Assembly (NCBI GenBank): GCA_913019905.1
Contig: CAJVZD010000005.1
Span: 124,001-188,000, forward strand
Reading direction: 5' to 3'
Source of the DNA: an uncultured Cellvibrionales bacterium
GTDB taxonomy: Bacteria; Pseudomonadota; Gammaproteobacteria; Pseudomonadales; Dasaniaceae
Length of the DNA stretch: 64,000 nt
The stretch's first letter is position 1, and each line of letters starts with the position of its first letter. Positions 47,741-57,847 of this stretch are shown here, piece by piece. Made by a program: the position numbers and the translations under genes. The notes beneath the pieces were generated by a model. The model ran no database searches. It saw only the letters and a program-made list of their open reading frames with translations, and was not told the DNA's origin.

Positions 47741-47800
47741 TCTGTTATTACTGAAAGGTCTATTCAATAGTCCCTCGGGTTTTTGGATAGACACTCAGTA

Positions 47801-47844
47801 GGACAATAAAAAAGGCGGCCGCAAGGCCGCCTTTTTTATTGTCC
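47801..47844 (+). terminator. Perfect 20-pair terminator after first receptor
   Basis: 20-base perfect arms (GGACAATAAAAAAGGCGGCC and its complement) around a GCAA loop, with A6 and T6 on the two sides. Would work on either strand. Closely related to the terminator after the second receptor. Confidence 0.92.
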
Positions 47845-48330
47845 TCACATCCGGCGTTAGGGTCATATCTTCTGCAGAGATACATAGAAACTAAGATTGA
47901 CAGACGAGTCATTATTGGCATTACTTTGAAATTTGGATTAATAGTTATCCCGTTTGCCGGATTAAGTTTTAAAGACGATTTGTTAATTGGATGCTGTCGT
48001 CATTTCTCTCCAAGGCCGGTTGCGAATAGTCAATTGTCTTTACCCGCCGACCTGCAACACGCGTTTTTCCTCTTCTAGATATTTCGTAAATCTCCGATTA
48101 CTTAAGGTTGCGCTCCAGGTGACACAGTGTGTTGTTATTGTGAAATACGCTGCGGATGGAAAATTTTAGCCAGTGGGTAGAAATCGTTTACTTTTAGTTC
48201 TATGATGCATATTCAAATTGCGAGTAATAACGGGATACATATAGCAAAATAACATTAAAAATAGTTAATAGTTATACAAAAAAGAATTACACATTACTAA
48301 TAATTAATAATCATAATGAGGTAAATCACG
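47845..48330. other. Intergenic region between tandem receptors
   Basis: No gene seen. AT-rich from about 48200 onward, like the region before the first receptor, with GAGGTAA before ATG 48331. Suggests that each receptor has its own promoter. Confidence 0.45.
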
Positions 48331-51291
48331 ATGACTAAAAACATGCGTTTTACGCGCTTATTGCTTGCGAGTGCAATTTGCGTACCCCTCGGAAACTCTG
48401 CTCTTGCGCAGGATAAAGGCAGGTCAATCGAAGAAGTCATTATCACTGCTGAACGAAAAGAGGCGTCAATTCAAGACACGTCAATTTCGATCACAGCCTT
48501 CACCGATGACTCTCTCGATGATTTCGGAATTCGAAATCAGGAAGATTTGCAGAACTTTGTTCCTGCGATGACTATCCAGCCCTACGACGCAACCGTTAGA
48601 GGTGTTGGTCGTAATTTCCGTGCACTCGGTGGTGACCCGGGTGTTGCAACCTACATGAATAATGTTTACTCGGAAGATTTGCTAACAGCGACGGCGGCAA
48701 CCTTTTGGGACGTGCAACGTATCGAAGTATTGCGGGGTCCTCAGGGTACTTTGTACGGCCGTAATGCGGTCGGCGGTGCGATAAATATTCTTTATAATCA
48801 GCCTGACTATGAAACCGAGTGGGCCGTAAAAACGATTCAAGGTAACTTTGGTACCCAAGAATATTACGGTATGGCGTCCGGTTCCTTAATTGAAGATGTA
48901 TTGGCAGCACGTATCAATTTCGCCACGCGCGACCGCGATGGCGTTATTGAAGAGATCGGGGCTGGTGGTAAGGATCTTGATGGTCTCGGCACAGAAAATA
49001 TTGCTATTCAGTTTAAGTGGAACGCCACTGACAATATTGAAGTTAATCTGCGTCAAAACCAAATGGCAATCGACCGTTCCTTCGGCGGTGCTAACGGCGG
49101 CGGACTGGTTGTTCTGAACGAAGAAAATGAATCATTTCGTAATACTGAATCGCTAGTACCCGGCTTTCGATTTGTTGATCCTGCGCAAACCAATGGTTTG
49201 GCGAATGACTACCTAGTTGCAAATTCACAAGTCTATTCATTTACCGATCCAGCAACCGGTGAAGTTCGACAGGCCCAACATAATCGTCCGGGCGTTGACT
49301 ATGCTGATTTTAACGGCACGCAAAATGCGGCGGCTTCTTTGGATGGGTTTAACTACACCAGCCCAGAAAGCGCAGCGGCCTATAACGAATGTGTATTCAG
49401 CGGTGATATTACCGGTGATGATGTTTGTGCCGCGACGAACGGTTTAAACCGTGAGGAATTTGATCAACGCGGAACACAGTTTAGTGTTACCTGGAGCGCA
49501 ACTGAAGATTTAGAGCTCAAATATATCTACGGTTTCAATAAGCTATCTTATCGCCGTACTACGGATGATGATAATACCGCGAGTCAGTTCCACGACCGCC
49601 AATTCTATGTCAATCATGAAGCCGATTACTCGTCTCACGAACTTCAGGCGTTTTATGATTTTAGCGATAGCTTTTCGATTACCTCGGGCATTTTCTTTTA
49701 CGACGCGACCATTGACCAACGCGGCGATTTTTATTCGGCAGTCAATGAAGCTCGTATGATTGACGCTTATGAAGATAATACGGCTCTTTCTGCCGGAGTT
49801 TCTGCTGCAACGGGGATCCCTGAAGGCTTACCTGCCTCGGCATTGCTAGGTGGTAATCCTATGGCTACTTTGTTTAGTGCGAAACAGAGTTGTCAGGTAG
49901 AAAATCCCGCGGCTTCATGTGCTGTTAACTTTTCGGTCAATAACAAAAATACCGACTTGGAGTTTAATACTGAGGGGCTTCCAACCCGAAACGACAACCT
50001 TTATGTTTCGGCCTGGGGCGGAGATGACGGTCAGACTGAAGGGCTAGATGTTATTCATGGTCCTAATACTCTAGGAAGTGATTTATTGTATGCAACACAA
50101 ACCAAGCGCGATGCTTTTGCGGCGTATACTCAGGCAGTTTGGGATATCAATGAAGTCTTTACCTTAACCGTCGGTATTCGATACGCTAAAGATGAAGTGC
50201 AGGCGGAGGAAAACTTATTCCGTTACAATGAGACTGGTGGAGACGCTAACAATCCGTTTAGGCAGAATTTCACTGCTTTATATGGTGGATTGGTTGCGAT
50301 TAACCAGGTTAACGGTGGACTTGTTACAAATGCTGACGGTTCCTTACTGCTCGATTCTGACGGACAACCAACCGCGACTCCCAAGGCGACCAACGGTGGT
50401 ATTCCTTACGGTTTAAGTGTTTATCGTCCCTACGAGCGCGAAGATACAGAAACCACGGGTCGAATTAATTTGGACTGGAACATCGACGATAGCAGCATGA
50501 TGTATTTCTCTGGTACGTCTGGTTACCGTTCAGGTGGTTATAATTTGGTATTCTTCAGTGAGTCGCCTACCTATGAGCCAGAAGAACTGATGGCCTACGA
50601 AATTGGTTACAAAGCTCAGTTTCTGGATGACTCCTTGCAGTTAAATAGTTCTGTTTATTATTACGACTATGAAACTATCCATACGGTCGCGACGGAAGTT
50701 TCAGCGATTGGCGGTACTACAACGTCTGTTCTCGAGGCGCCAGGTGCTGAGATATATGGCCTTGAAACTGAGATATTGTGGCTAGCGACGGACAACTGGA
50801 CTTTAGGCGGTAACTTCAGTTTCACTCCAAGTGAATACACTGAAGACCTGTTAGTTAAGGATACGTCAGATATCAGTACGCCAACATCGCTGTTTCCAGA
50901 AGCGAATAATAACTTCGTCAACATAAACGGCAATCAGGTACTACAAGTGCCAGAAGGCAAAGGCACGCTTTGGGGAAGTTACCTCATGCAGTTAGACGGT
51001 GGTTCTACGCTAGAGTTGTTTGCTGTTTATAGTTGGATCGACGACGTCTATTATTCAGCCTTTGAAAGTGAGGCCGAAAAGGCGCCCGCTTATGGACGAA
51101 CTGATTTACGTGCAACGTGGACATCTTCAGAAGGTAATATGTCTATCGCGGCTTATGTGAATAATGTGTCTGATGATGTGGGTATTCTACAGATCGTACG
51201 TAATACTGAGGAAGAATATTTCCGTCAAGCGGCAGGTACGACTTTGCCACGTATGTTTGGTCTCGAGTTTAAATACTCTATGGGTCAGTAA
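48331..51291 (+). CDS. TonB-dependent outer-membrane receptor (second of tandem pair)
   Basis: 986 residues. Same signal/plug layout as its neighbour, with SIEEVIITAERKEASIQD and VLRGPQGTLYGRNAVGG, ending GLEFKYSMGQ. The first 180 mature residues are almost identical to the neighbour, and differences are concentrated in barrel loops (e.g. around residue 270 and 520-560). Recent tandem duplication with loop divergence suggests two related ligands. It has its own terminator. Confidence 0.93.
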   Translation: MTKNMRFTRLLLASAICVPLGNSALAQDKGRSIEEVIITAERKEASIQDTSISITAFTDDSLDDFGIRNQEDLQNFVPAMTIQPYDATVRGVGRNFRALGGDPGVATYMNNVYSEDLLTATAATFWDVQRIEVLRGPQGTLYGRNAVGGAINILYNQPDYETEWAVKTIQGNFGTQEYYGMASGSLIEDVLAARINFATRDRDGVIEEIGAGGKDLDGLGTENIAIQFKWNATDNIEVNLRQNQMAIDRSFGGANGGGLVVLNEENESFRNTESLVPGFRFVDPAQTNGLANDYLVANSQVYSFTDPATGEVRQAQHNRPGVDYADFNGTQNAAASLDGFNYTSPESAAAYNECVFSGDITGDDVCAATNGLNREEFDQRGTQFSVTWSATEDLELKYIYGFNKLSYRRTTDDDNTASQFHDRQFYVNHEADYSSHELQAFYDFSDSFSITSGIFFYDATIDQRGDFYSAVNEARMIDAYEDNTALSAGVSAATGIPEGLPASALLGGNPMATLFSAKQSCQVENPAASCAVNFSVNNKNTDLEFNTEGLPTRNDNLYVSAWGGDDGQTEGLDVIHGPNTLGSDLLYATQTKRDAFAAYTQAVWDINEVFTLTVGIRYAKDEVQAEENLFRYNETGGDANNPFRQNFTALYGGLVAINQVNGGLVTNADGSLLLDSDGQPTATPKATNGGIPYGLSVYRPYEREDTETTGRINLDWNIDDSSMMYFSGTSGYRSGGYNLVFFSESPTYEPEELMAYEIGYKAQFLDDSLQLNSSVYYYDYETIHTVATEVSAIGGTTTSVLEAPGAEIYGLETEILWLATDNWTLGGNFSFTPSEYTEDLLVKDTSDISTPTSLFPEANNNFVNINGNQVLQVPEGKGTLWGSYLMQLDGGSTLELFAVYSWIDDVYYSAFESEAEKAPAYGRTDLRATWTSSEGNMSIAAYVNNVSDDVGILQIVRNTEEEYFRQAAGTTLPRMFGLEFKYSMGQ

Positions 51292-51307
51292 TTTGTAGTT
51301 GAAAAAG

Positions 51308-51341
51308 GTTTAACCCAAGGTTTTCGAATCTTGGGTTAAAC
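51308..51341 (+). repeat. 12-pair hairpin after second receptor
   Basis: GTTTAACCCAAG and its complement around a 10-base loop, eight bases upstream of the intrinsic terminator. Likely transcript-end structure. Confidence 0.75.
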
Positions 51342-51348
51342 GAAAAGG

Positions 51349-51377
51349 AAAAAGGCGACCTGCGGGTCGCCTTTTTT
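51349..51377 (+). terminator. Intrinsic terminator after second receptor
   Basis: AAAAAGGCGACC pairs with GGTCGCCTTTTT around TGCG. Six T follow. Same GGCG-loop-CGCC-TTTTTTATTG layout as the terminator after the first receptor, consistent with duplication of receptor plus terminator. Confidence 0.92.
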
Positions 51378-51430
51378 ATTGCTGGGACTTATCCTACCCT
51401 TATTGCTCGGTCGTTGTACTTCGGATATCG

Positions 51431-51564
51431 CTAGTTAGTGCCCATCCATAAACTAACAAGCTCAGTCATTGCGAGCGTTAGCGCGGCAATCTCATCCAGC
51501 ATTGGCGCGGGCTGCGGGAGATTGCCGCGCTTCGTTCGCAACGACGCGTTTCCGGATGGACACC
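51431..51564. repeat. MITE-like palindromic element A
   Basis: Begins TAGTTAGTGCCCATCC and ends GGATGGACACCC, with an inner near-palindrome TTGCGAGCGTTAGCGCGGCAATCT / AGATTGCCGCGCTTCGTTCGCAA (51468-51491 and 51518-51540). Non-coding. It sits 55 bases after the GH3 gene's stop. Sister of element B at 54844. Confidence 0.8.
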
Positions 51565-51618
51565 CGTTGGTTCCGTTATAAGCGACTAAATAGGATTACA
51601 CTAGACAATGCGGGTAAT

Positions 51619-53457
51619 CTAATAAGTCAGACCATAACCATACGGGAATAATGGATTGTATTCTTTGTCACCACGATTTAGGGGTTTGTCCGCGTTTTTC
51701 GAGCGCCCATCGGGCCAGGAAAACGACAACTTCCCGCTAAAGGGAATGTCGCCAAATAACACATCGGCTATGCCTTGTCCCTCAGAGCCGGGTAACCACG
51801 CCGCTACAAAAGCGGAACTGGCATCCAATTCCGGGTTGATCAACAAAGGCCTACCTGAAATTAGCACGGCGATAACCGGTATTCCCTTGGCAACAATAGT
51901 CGTAATCGTTTCCAGGTCTTCTGGATGTAGTTTTGCAAGTTCCAGAGAGCTACCATACGCTTCCAGTACTTTGAGGGAACCGTTGATTTGCGAACCCGCT
52001 TGAATGACAATATCGTCTCCGTCTCGAATATCACCCATGCCTTCTGCATAGGGGGTTTCGCCGACCACAACAATGGCTATATCGTGCTGACTTGGGTCGG
52101 CATCCGTTCCGTTTTCTGTCGCACTTAGCGTGGCGTTTGGAGCAACAGTTTTAATCCCTTCCCAGATCGAGGTGCCTCCGAGGATGAAGTCATTTCCCGA
52201 AGTACCCTGCCACGCGATTGTGAATCCACCGCATTGATGACCTCTGTTATGAGCATTTTTACCGGCGACAAATAGCTTTGTCTGTTTATCTAAAGGCAAT
52301 AACTGTTCAGTATTCTTTAATAACACTAATGATTTTTGTACAGCTTCCCTTGCAACATTACGGTGCTCTACCGAACCAAAGCTGCTGTGGTTAGACCAGT
52401 GTCTATCCTTAGGGCGTGGTTTTTCAAAAAGCCCGTAGGCTAATTTTACACTGAGGATTCTACTAACCGCATCATCGATTCGATCGACGGATACGGTTCC
52501 GTTTTCAACATGTTGAGTTAAGTGTTGGATAAACGGTTGCCAGTTTTCAGACACCATAAACATATCAATACCGGCGTTAACACCCATCGCGACTGCGTCG
52601 TAATAATAGTCAGAAAGGTAGTCGATACCATCCCAATCAGATATAACGTAGCCGTCAAATTCAAGTTCATTTTTCAATACATCAGTTAAAAGATATTTGT
52701 GGCCATGGCATTTGTCGCCCTGCCAACTATTGAAAGAAACCATCACCGTTAGTACGCCAGCATCTAAGGCAGGAAAGTAAGCGGCCATATGCAAGCGTTC
52801 TAACTCTTCGCGGCTTAGGGTCGTCTCTCCCTGATCGATACCGTTTGTCGTGCCACCGTCGCCCACCCAGTGTTTAACACAGGCAACGACACTATCCGTG
52901 CCGAGATTCCCCTGCAAGCCTTCTACAAACCGTGCAGAATAACGGGTGACAATTTCGGGATCTTCCGAATAGCTTTCGTACGTACGGCCCCAACGGCTGT
53001 CTCTAGCGACTGCCAGAGTGGGTGCAAATGTCCATTCGACTCCGGTCGCGAGAATTTCACGGGCAGTCACTTCAGCGATACGTTGGATTAAATCGGGGTC
53101 GTTACTGGCGCCCAAGCCAATGTTATGGGGGAATACGGTTGCGCCCTTTATATTATTATTACCGTGTATGGCATCAATGCCATAAATGAGCGGTATCGCT
53201 AAGTGGTCATCATCCGACTCCATGGAGGCGGCCCAATAATCGTCGTTCATTTCTACCCATTCCGCCACGGTATTATCGCCGGGACAAGATCCTCCGCCAC
53301 TGAGTACTGAACCGATGTGATAAGCTTTCAATTGTTCTGGATTAATCGCCATACGCTCGGTCTGGGTCATTTGTCCAATTTTCTGCGCCAAGGTCATAGT
53401 GGTGACGAGCTCATTAACTCGTTGCTGTTGATCGGCAGATAGGAGTGGTTTTTTCAT
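51619..53457 (-). CDS. GH3 beta-glucan/beta-glucoside exohydrolase
   Basis: 612 residues, two-domain GH3 enzyme like plant and bacterial exo-beta-glucanases that end FPYGYGLTY. Catalytic nucleophile Asp274 in GYVISDWDG, preceded by KHWVGDGGT. The second domain holds the acid/base. No signal peptide is seen, so cytoplasmic or atypically exported. Immediately downstream of the GH-A gene. Likely releases glucose from beta-1,3/1,4-glucans. Confidence 0.92.
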   Translation of the reverse strand: MKKPLLSADQQQRVNELVTTMTLAQKIGQMTQTERMAINPEQLKAYHIGSVLSGGGSCPGDNTVAEWVEMNDDYWAASMESDDDHLAIPLIYGIDAIHGNNNIKGATVFPHNIGLGASNDPDLIQRIAEVTAREILATGVEWTFAPTLAVARDSRWGRTYESYSEDPEIVTRYSARFVEGLQGNLGTDSVVACVKHWVGDGGTTNGIDQGETTLSREELERLHMAAYFPALDAGVLTVMVSFNSWQGDKCHGHKYLLTDVLKNELEFDGYVISDWDGIDYLSDYYYDAVAMGVNAGIDMFMVSENWQPFIQHLTQHVENGTVSVDRIDDAVSRILSVKLAYGLFEKPRPKDRHWSNHSSFGSVEHRNVAREAVQKSLVLLKNTEQLLPLDKQTKLFVAGKNAHNRGHQCGGFTIAWQGTSGNDFILGGTSIWEGIKTVAPNATLSATENGTDADPSQHDIAIVVVGETPYAEGMGDIRDGDDIVIQAGSQINGSLKVLEAYGSSLELAKLHPEDLETITTIVAKGIPVIAVLISGRPLLINPELDASSAFVAAWLPGSEGQGIADVLFGDIPFSGKLSFSWPDGRSKNADKPLNRGDKEYNPLFPYGYGLTY

Positions 53458-53472
53458 AATAGGCTCAATAAT

Positions 53473-54783
53473 TTACTTAACATAAAAGGGAATGTTGGCG
53501 TGGGCGGCGTGATTATGACCATCGAAGGCATAAACAAACAGGCGATAGGCCCCGCCAATTGTCGGAGCCGTGATACGAATATTGGATGCCGTAGGATTCG
53601 TGATCAAGTTGTCGATGAGTTCGGGTACCGGTTCGTGATCTCCGCCCACCTGATCTGCAGAACTTTCATGTCTGACTTCCCAGCGATATCGAATGGGATC
53701 ATTGTCGGGGTCGATCACGTCTATACTTGCCGAGTAATGTTTGCCTTTGATGAGTGTTACGTTGTCCAATCCAGTTTTTTTGTCGAGACGCACGGTACTG
53801 ATTTTTGGCGTTCGATTCGCGGGCCATTGCCCGTTCCAAATACGGTGCATAATATCGATGACTTCCGTTTCCTCTCCTGTCTGCAGATACATTCCGTACC
53901 AGGTGGGTGTTCGTTCTTGCTTTTGTCCCCATAGAAATACATAAGAGCCAATAGCCTGGTCGGCAAACGGTTTTAAAACCTTCAGATAACTGATGTTATA
54001 GCTATCCGCTTTTTCCGAGCTTGTTTGCTCCAGCGGCGCACCCCAAGATGTTTTTGGAACTTCCCAGTGACCTATCGCACCCCACTCTGTAACGAAATAA
54101 GGCTGATCGAATTTCGCGTTTTCTATATGTTTCGGTAAGTCCACCAGGCCTCCATAGAGTTGGAAACTGATAAAATCCAGATCCGGTGCATGTTTTTTGA
54201 TGGCAGACATAGCCTTTTTATCGAAGAATGAGAGCGTTGTTGTCGTCGGGTGATTGGGATCTACTTCGTGAATCATTTTGGAAATATCATTTACCGCCTC
54301 AAAAACTAAGGGATTCTTGAAATGGAAATTTAGCTCATTGCCAATAAACCAGGTGAGTAAAGCGGGGTGGTCTTTATACTTGAGTACGGTTGCAAGAATT
54401 TCGTCTTTTTGTTTGGCCACTACAATAGGATCGTTATAGTCAAAATTGTGCCGTTCCCGTGCTACATCGAGGCAAAGAGAAACGGTTAGGCCAAGGGAGT
54501 GCGCTCGGTCCAACAGCTGCTCGGTCGGTTGGCTGTTTGACGTGGCCGACCATGTGCGAAAAGAGTTTCCTCCGTGACGGACAAGGCTGTGCAAATCATT
54601 GTGGTCAATACCCGCCCCTTTAATATGGTAGGGTACGCCTCCTCGTAACAGCTGGTATTTGCCATCCTTGTGGACTATTTCAACCTTGATAGCGCTGTTT
54701 TGTTCGCTACCGAATAACATTGACGTACCTCCCAGCATGCTAATGGCGAGGAATAGATAGATCAATTGGTTTCGCCATTTCAT
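53473..54783 (-). CDS. GH-A clan TIM-barrel glycoside hydrolase (GH2-like)
   Basis: 436 residues with N-terminal signal sequence (about 5-24). Barrel has FIGNELN (acid/base Glu150) and VTEWGAIG (nucleophile Glu233), the clan GH-A pair. C-terminal 100 residues are an Ig-like, PKD-type domain (VIDPDNDPIRYRWEV). It is usually next to an exo-glucanase like the one here. Likely periplasmic or outer-membrane beta-glucan hydrolase. Family within clan GH-A not certain. Confidence 0.82.
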   Translation of the reverse strand: MKWRNQLIYLFLAISMLGGTSMLFGSEQNSAIKVEIVHKDGKYQLLRGGVPYHIKGAGIDHNDLHSLVRHGGNSFRTWSATSNSQPTEQLLDRAHSLGLTVSLCLDVARERHNFDYNDPIVVAKQKDEILATVLKYKDHPALLTWFIGNELNFHFKNPLVFEAVNDISKMIHEVDPNHPTTTTLSFFDKKAMSAIKKHAPDLDFISFQLYGGLVDLPKHIENAKFDQPYFVTEWGAIGHWEVPKTSWGAPLEQTSSEKADSYNISYLKVLKPFADQAIGSYVFLWGQKQERTPTWYGMYLQTGEETEVIDIMHRIWNGQWPANRTPKISTVRLDKKTGLDNVTLIKGKHYSASIDVIDPDNDPIRYRWEVRHESSADQVGGDHEPVPELIDNLITNPTASNIRITAPTIGGAYRLFVYAFDGHNHAAHANIPFYVK

Positions 54784-55334
54784 AATGTTGTATCTCGGAA
54801 ATTAAAAATTGAAGAGTAAAACATTTTGGTCTTTTTCCCTACCTAGTGCCCATCCGAAAACTAGTCTTTGCGAGCGAAGCGCGGCAATCTCATGGCGCAG
54901 ACTGTACATAATTGCCTGCATTTGTTCGACCATATAACCTTTCTAACGTATTGATAGTTATGTGTTAATTCTAACGCCCAAGATTGCCGCGTCGCTTCGC
55001 TTCTCGCAATGACGCAATTTCTGGATGGGCACTAATTAGCTCTTTGATTTCTTCGAGTAATTTTTCCTTTGTCTCTGGTAGAAATTTCAAAATCTTCAAT
55101 AACTCAACGGCTTGGTTGAATGTCTTGCAGCCAGCAATGCAAAAAACGCGCTCAGTGGCACTGAAGTAGGCTGTCATCTGAGTTGAATTTTGGTCGGTCA
55201 ACATTCAGATTTAATAAACTTAACGCCAATGACGATTGAAACGTCAAAAACCTACTCACAGCAGCAATAGGGGCAGTGACGGTGCTAAATTTATTGTTGC
55301 CATTCATGAAGATTCAGCGTCAGATCCAAAATGA
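54784..55334. other. Intergenic region carrying MITE-like element B
   Basis: A 551-base gap. It holds the element listed next. A 77-codon minus-strand frame (54971-55204, ELLKILKFLPETKEKLLEEIKELI) could be a remnant; its last twenty residues come from the repeat itself, so its present form is unlikely to be an old protein. Confidence 0.5.
54844..55034. repeat. MITE-like palindromic element B
   Basis: 191 bases with perfect 12-base terminal inverted repeats TAGTGCCCATCC (54844-54855) and GGATGGGCACTA (55023-55034). An inner palindrome contains TTTGCGAGCGAAGCGCGGCAAT and ATTGCCGCGTCGCTTCGCTTCTCGCAATGAC. Inner sequence between is unique. Non-autonomous, palindrome-bearing element related to A. 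Confidence 0.88.
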
Positions 55335-57581
55335 TTAGAGAATTTTAAATTCTCCCCAAAGTTCTGCTTCAGAGCTGCCGCCGATCCAGACATGAAAGTC
55401 TCCGGGTTCTGTGACTAACTCCATTTTTCGGTTATAAAACGCCAAATCGTCAGTATGCAGACTGAAACTAACAGTCTGGCTTTCACCGGCTTGCAGCGTT
55501 ATTTTCTCGAAGCCCTTTAGCTCCTTGACCGGTCGTGTCACATTCCCGACCAAATCCCGAATGTAAAGTTGGACAACTTCTTGAGCTTCAACATCGCCAC
55601 AATTTCGTACTTGTGCCGTGAAGTGAATAGTGTCACCGAGATTGATATGTTGGTCGGAAATAACGATGTCACTGTAGTCAAAGTGGCTGTAGGAGAGGCC
55701 ATATCCAAAGGGGAACAGCGGAGTGAAGCCAGCATCAAGATAAAACGCTGACATACCCAGTGAGGTTTGTGCGGCGCCACCATCGATATGGTCGATATGG
55801 GTAATGTTGTCGTGGGATGGCGGTCTGCCGGTATTTTTCTTTGAGTAATAAATGGGGATCTGACCGACGACGCGTGGAAAAGAAACCGGTAATTTTCCCG
55901 AAGGAGAGGTTTGCCCAAACAAAAGATCAGTGATCGCGGGGCCGGCCATAGTGCCCGGATGCCATGCGTATAATACCGCTGACACTTTGTCGATGATATT
56001 GCCCATCGTTAACGGCCGACCAGCTAGCACGACTAAAGTTATTGGCTTTCCTGTGCTCGCAATAGCATCGATCAATTGTTCTTGATGACCCGGTAAATCT
56101 ATATCGGCGCGACAGTGAGCTTCTCCGGACAAAATGGCCTCTTCGCCGACAAACATCACTACCGCATCACATTGCTGGGCCGCTTGCACCGCTTCATCAA
56201 AGTGCCGTTTATCATTACTGCGGGATGTGTCCAGGCCTCTCGCGACATGGATAATAAGGTCATCGCCGACAAATTTCTGAATTGCCTGTAACGGAGTCTG
56301 GCTATGATGTGATTCACCATCAAAAACCCAGGTACCCAATTGTTCCTGACCATCATCGGCCAAGGGGCCAATGATCGCCAGCGAGCTTAACTGTGTTTTT
56401 GATAGCGGAAGCGCTTGATTGTCATTTTTGAGCAGTACACAACTCTCCTGCGCTGCCATTTTTGCTGCTTGTAGGTGTTGCTCATTCACTAAGGCTGGAT
56501 ATTGCTCTGGATTGGTGTAGGGATTCTCAAAAAGACCCAGCTGAAACTTTACTCGAAGTATATTGCAGACCATTGTATCGATTTGCTGCTCGTTAATTTT
56601 TCCTTCATCTATTAACGTTTGAACGTTGCCTGCATAAGTCGTGCTGGCCATTTCCATGTCGATACCGGCATTTAGTGCTTCGAAAGCGGCTTCCTTGTGG
56701 TCCGCAGCATAGCCGTGTACCGTCAATTCAGAAATTGAGTCCCAGTCGCTGACAACGAATCCATCGAAATTCCATTCTTTGCGCAGTACTTGTTTCATCA
56801 AAAATTCGTTGCCGGTGGCAGGTACGCCATTGAGGTCACTAAAAGCGGCCATAAACGTCGCTACCCCTGCGTCGAGAGCAGCTTTGAACGGACGTAAGTA
56901 AACGTTGCGCAACTCGTTTTCGGGAATATTGGCGGTATTGTAATCCAAGCCACTTTCCACGGCGCCATAGCCGGCGAAATGTTTTGCGCAAGCGGCGATC
57001 GAGCCCTTGGCACCCAAGTCATTACCTTGAAACCCTTGAACCATTGCGGCACCCAGGACGCTGCCTAAATGAGGGTCTTCGCCGAGGCTTTCGGCTATTC
57101 TTCCCCAGCGCGGATCACGGGTGATATCGATCATGGGGGCGAAAGTCCAGTTGACACCGGTTGACGAGGCTTCAAGTCCCGCGATAGCAGCCCCTTGTTT
57201 AACTAAGTCTGGGTTCCAGCTGGCGGCCTGTCCCAAAGGGATTGGGAAAATAGTTTTGAAACCGTGAATGACATCGCGGCCAATGAGTAATGGGATTCCC
57301 AAACGGCTTTCTTCCATTGCGACCCGTTGTAACTCATTAACAGTGTCAACGTTGACTTCGTTTAAGACCGAGCCAATTCTACCTTCCTGAATAGATTTAT
57401 GGAGATCCCAGCCACCACCGTTTACCTGTGACATTTGCCCGATTTTTTCTTCGAGGGTCATTTGCGCGAGTAAGAGATCTGCGCGTTCGTCTGGGGTGCC
57501 GAGATTCGTACCGTGAGGTATTTCCAGGTCGGAAGCGTGGATTTCGTCAACTTTTTCAGCGCGGAGAGTGTTTTGATGCAT
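55335..57581 (-). CDS. Periplasmic-type GH3 beta-glucosidase (BglX-like)
   Basis: 748 residues. GH3 N-terminal domain with KHFAGYGA, nucleophile Asp279 in VVSDWDSISEL, second domain and C-terminal Fn3-like domain (about 660-748, with YIRDLVGNVTRPVKELKGF). Matches BglX architecture, but the N terminus lacks a signal peptide on this start and the ribosome site is weak. Hydrolyses beta-linked glucose oligomers. Diverges from the LytS/LytTR pair. Confidence 0.92.
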   Translation of the reverse strand: MHQNTLRAEKVDEIHASDLEIPHGTNLGTPDERADLLLAQMTLEEKIGQMSQVNGGGWDLHKSIQEGRIGSVLNEVNVDTVNELQRVAMEESRLGIPLLIGRDVIHGFKTIFPIPLGQAASWNPDLVKQGAAIAGLEASSTGVNWTFAPMIDITRDPRWGRIAESLGEDPHLGSVLGAAMVQGFQGNDLGAKGSIAACAKHFAGYGAVESGLDYNTANIPENELRNVYLRPFKAALDAGVATFMAAFSDLNGVPATGNEFLMKQVLRKEWNFDGFVVSDWDSISELTVHGYAADHKEAAFEALNAGIDMEMASTTYAGNVQTLIDEGKINEQQIDTMVCNILRVKFQLGLFENPYTNPEQYPALVNEQHLQAAKMAAQESCVLLKNDNQALPLSKTQLSSLAIIGPLADDGQEQLGTWVFDGESHHSQTPLQAIQKFVGDDLIIHVARGLDTSRSNDKRHFDEAVQAAQQCDAVVMFVGEEAILSGEAHCRADIDLPGHQEQLIDAIASTGKPITLVVLAGRPLTMGNIIDKVSAVLYAWHPGTMAGPAITDLLFGQTSPSGKLPVSFPRVVGQIPIYYSKKNTGRPPSHDNITHIDHIDGGAAQTSLGMSAFYLDAGFTPLFPFGYGLSYSHFDYSDIVISDQHINLGDTIHFTAQVRNCGDVEAQEVVQLYIRDLVGNVTRPVKELKGFEKITLQAGESQTVSFSLHTDDLAFYNRKMELVTEPGDFHVWIGGSSEAELWGEFKIL

Positions 57582-57847
57582 GTATAGATCACTACATTAG
57601 TTACTGGTCGGAAGGCGGTTGCTTATCCAGGGGCTTAGTGTTTCAACTCGGGATTGATAGCAACTCAGATATTTACGTAGTTTCCTTGATCCGATTAGGT
57701 CAAGCTATGCTAAATGCGGCTAAGCGGACCGTAGCTGCGGTAAGAGGGATCAGTCGTTTGAAGATGTTTTTTTGGAGGCAGAAAAAGGTGCTAAACTCGT
57801 TGCTACCAATCAGTTTACTGGAATAACTGGTTAGCAGAGAGCAAAAA

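Noticed and set aside
54971-55204. 77-codon minus-strand gene
   Set aside because: Its C-terminal portion is encoded by the palindromic repeat, and there is no ribosome site; could be a remnant only.
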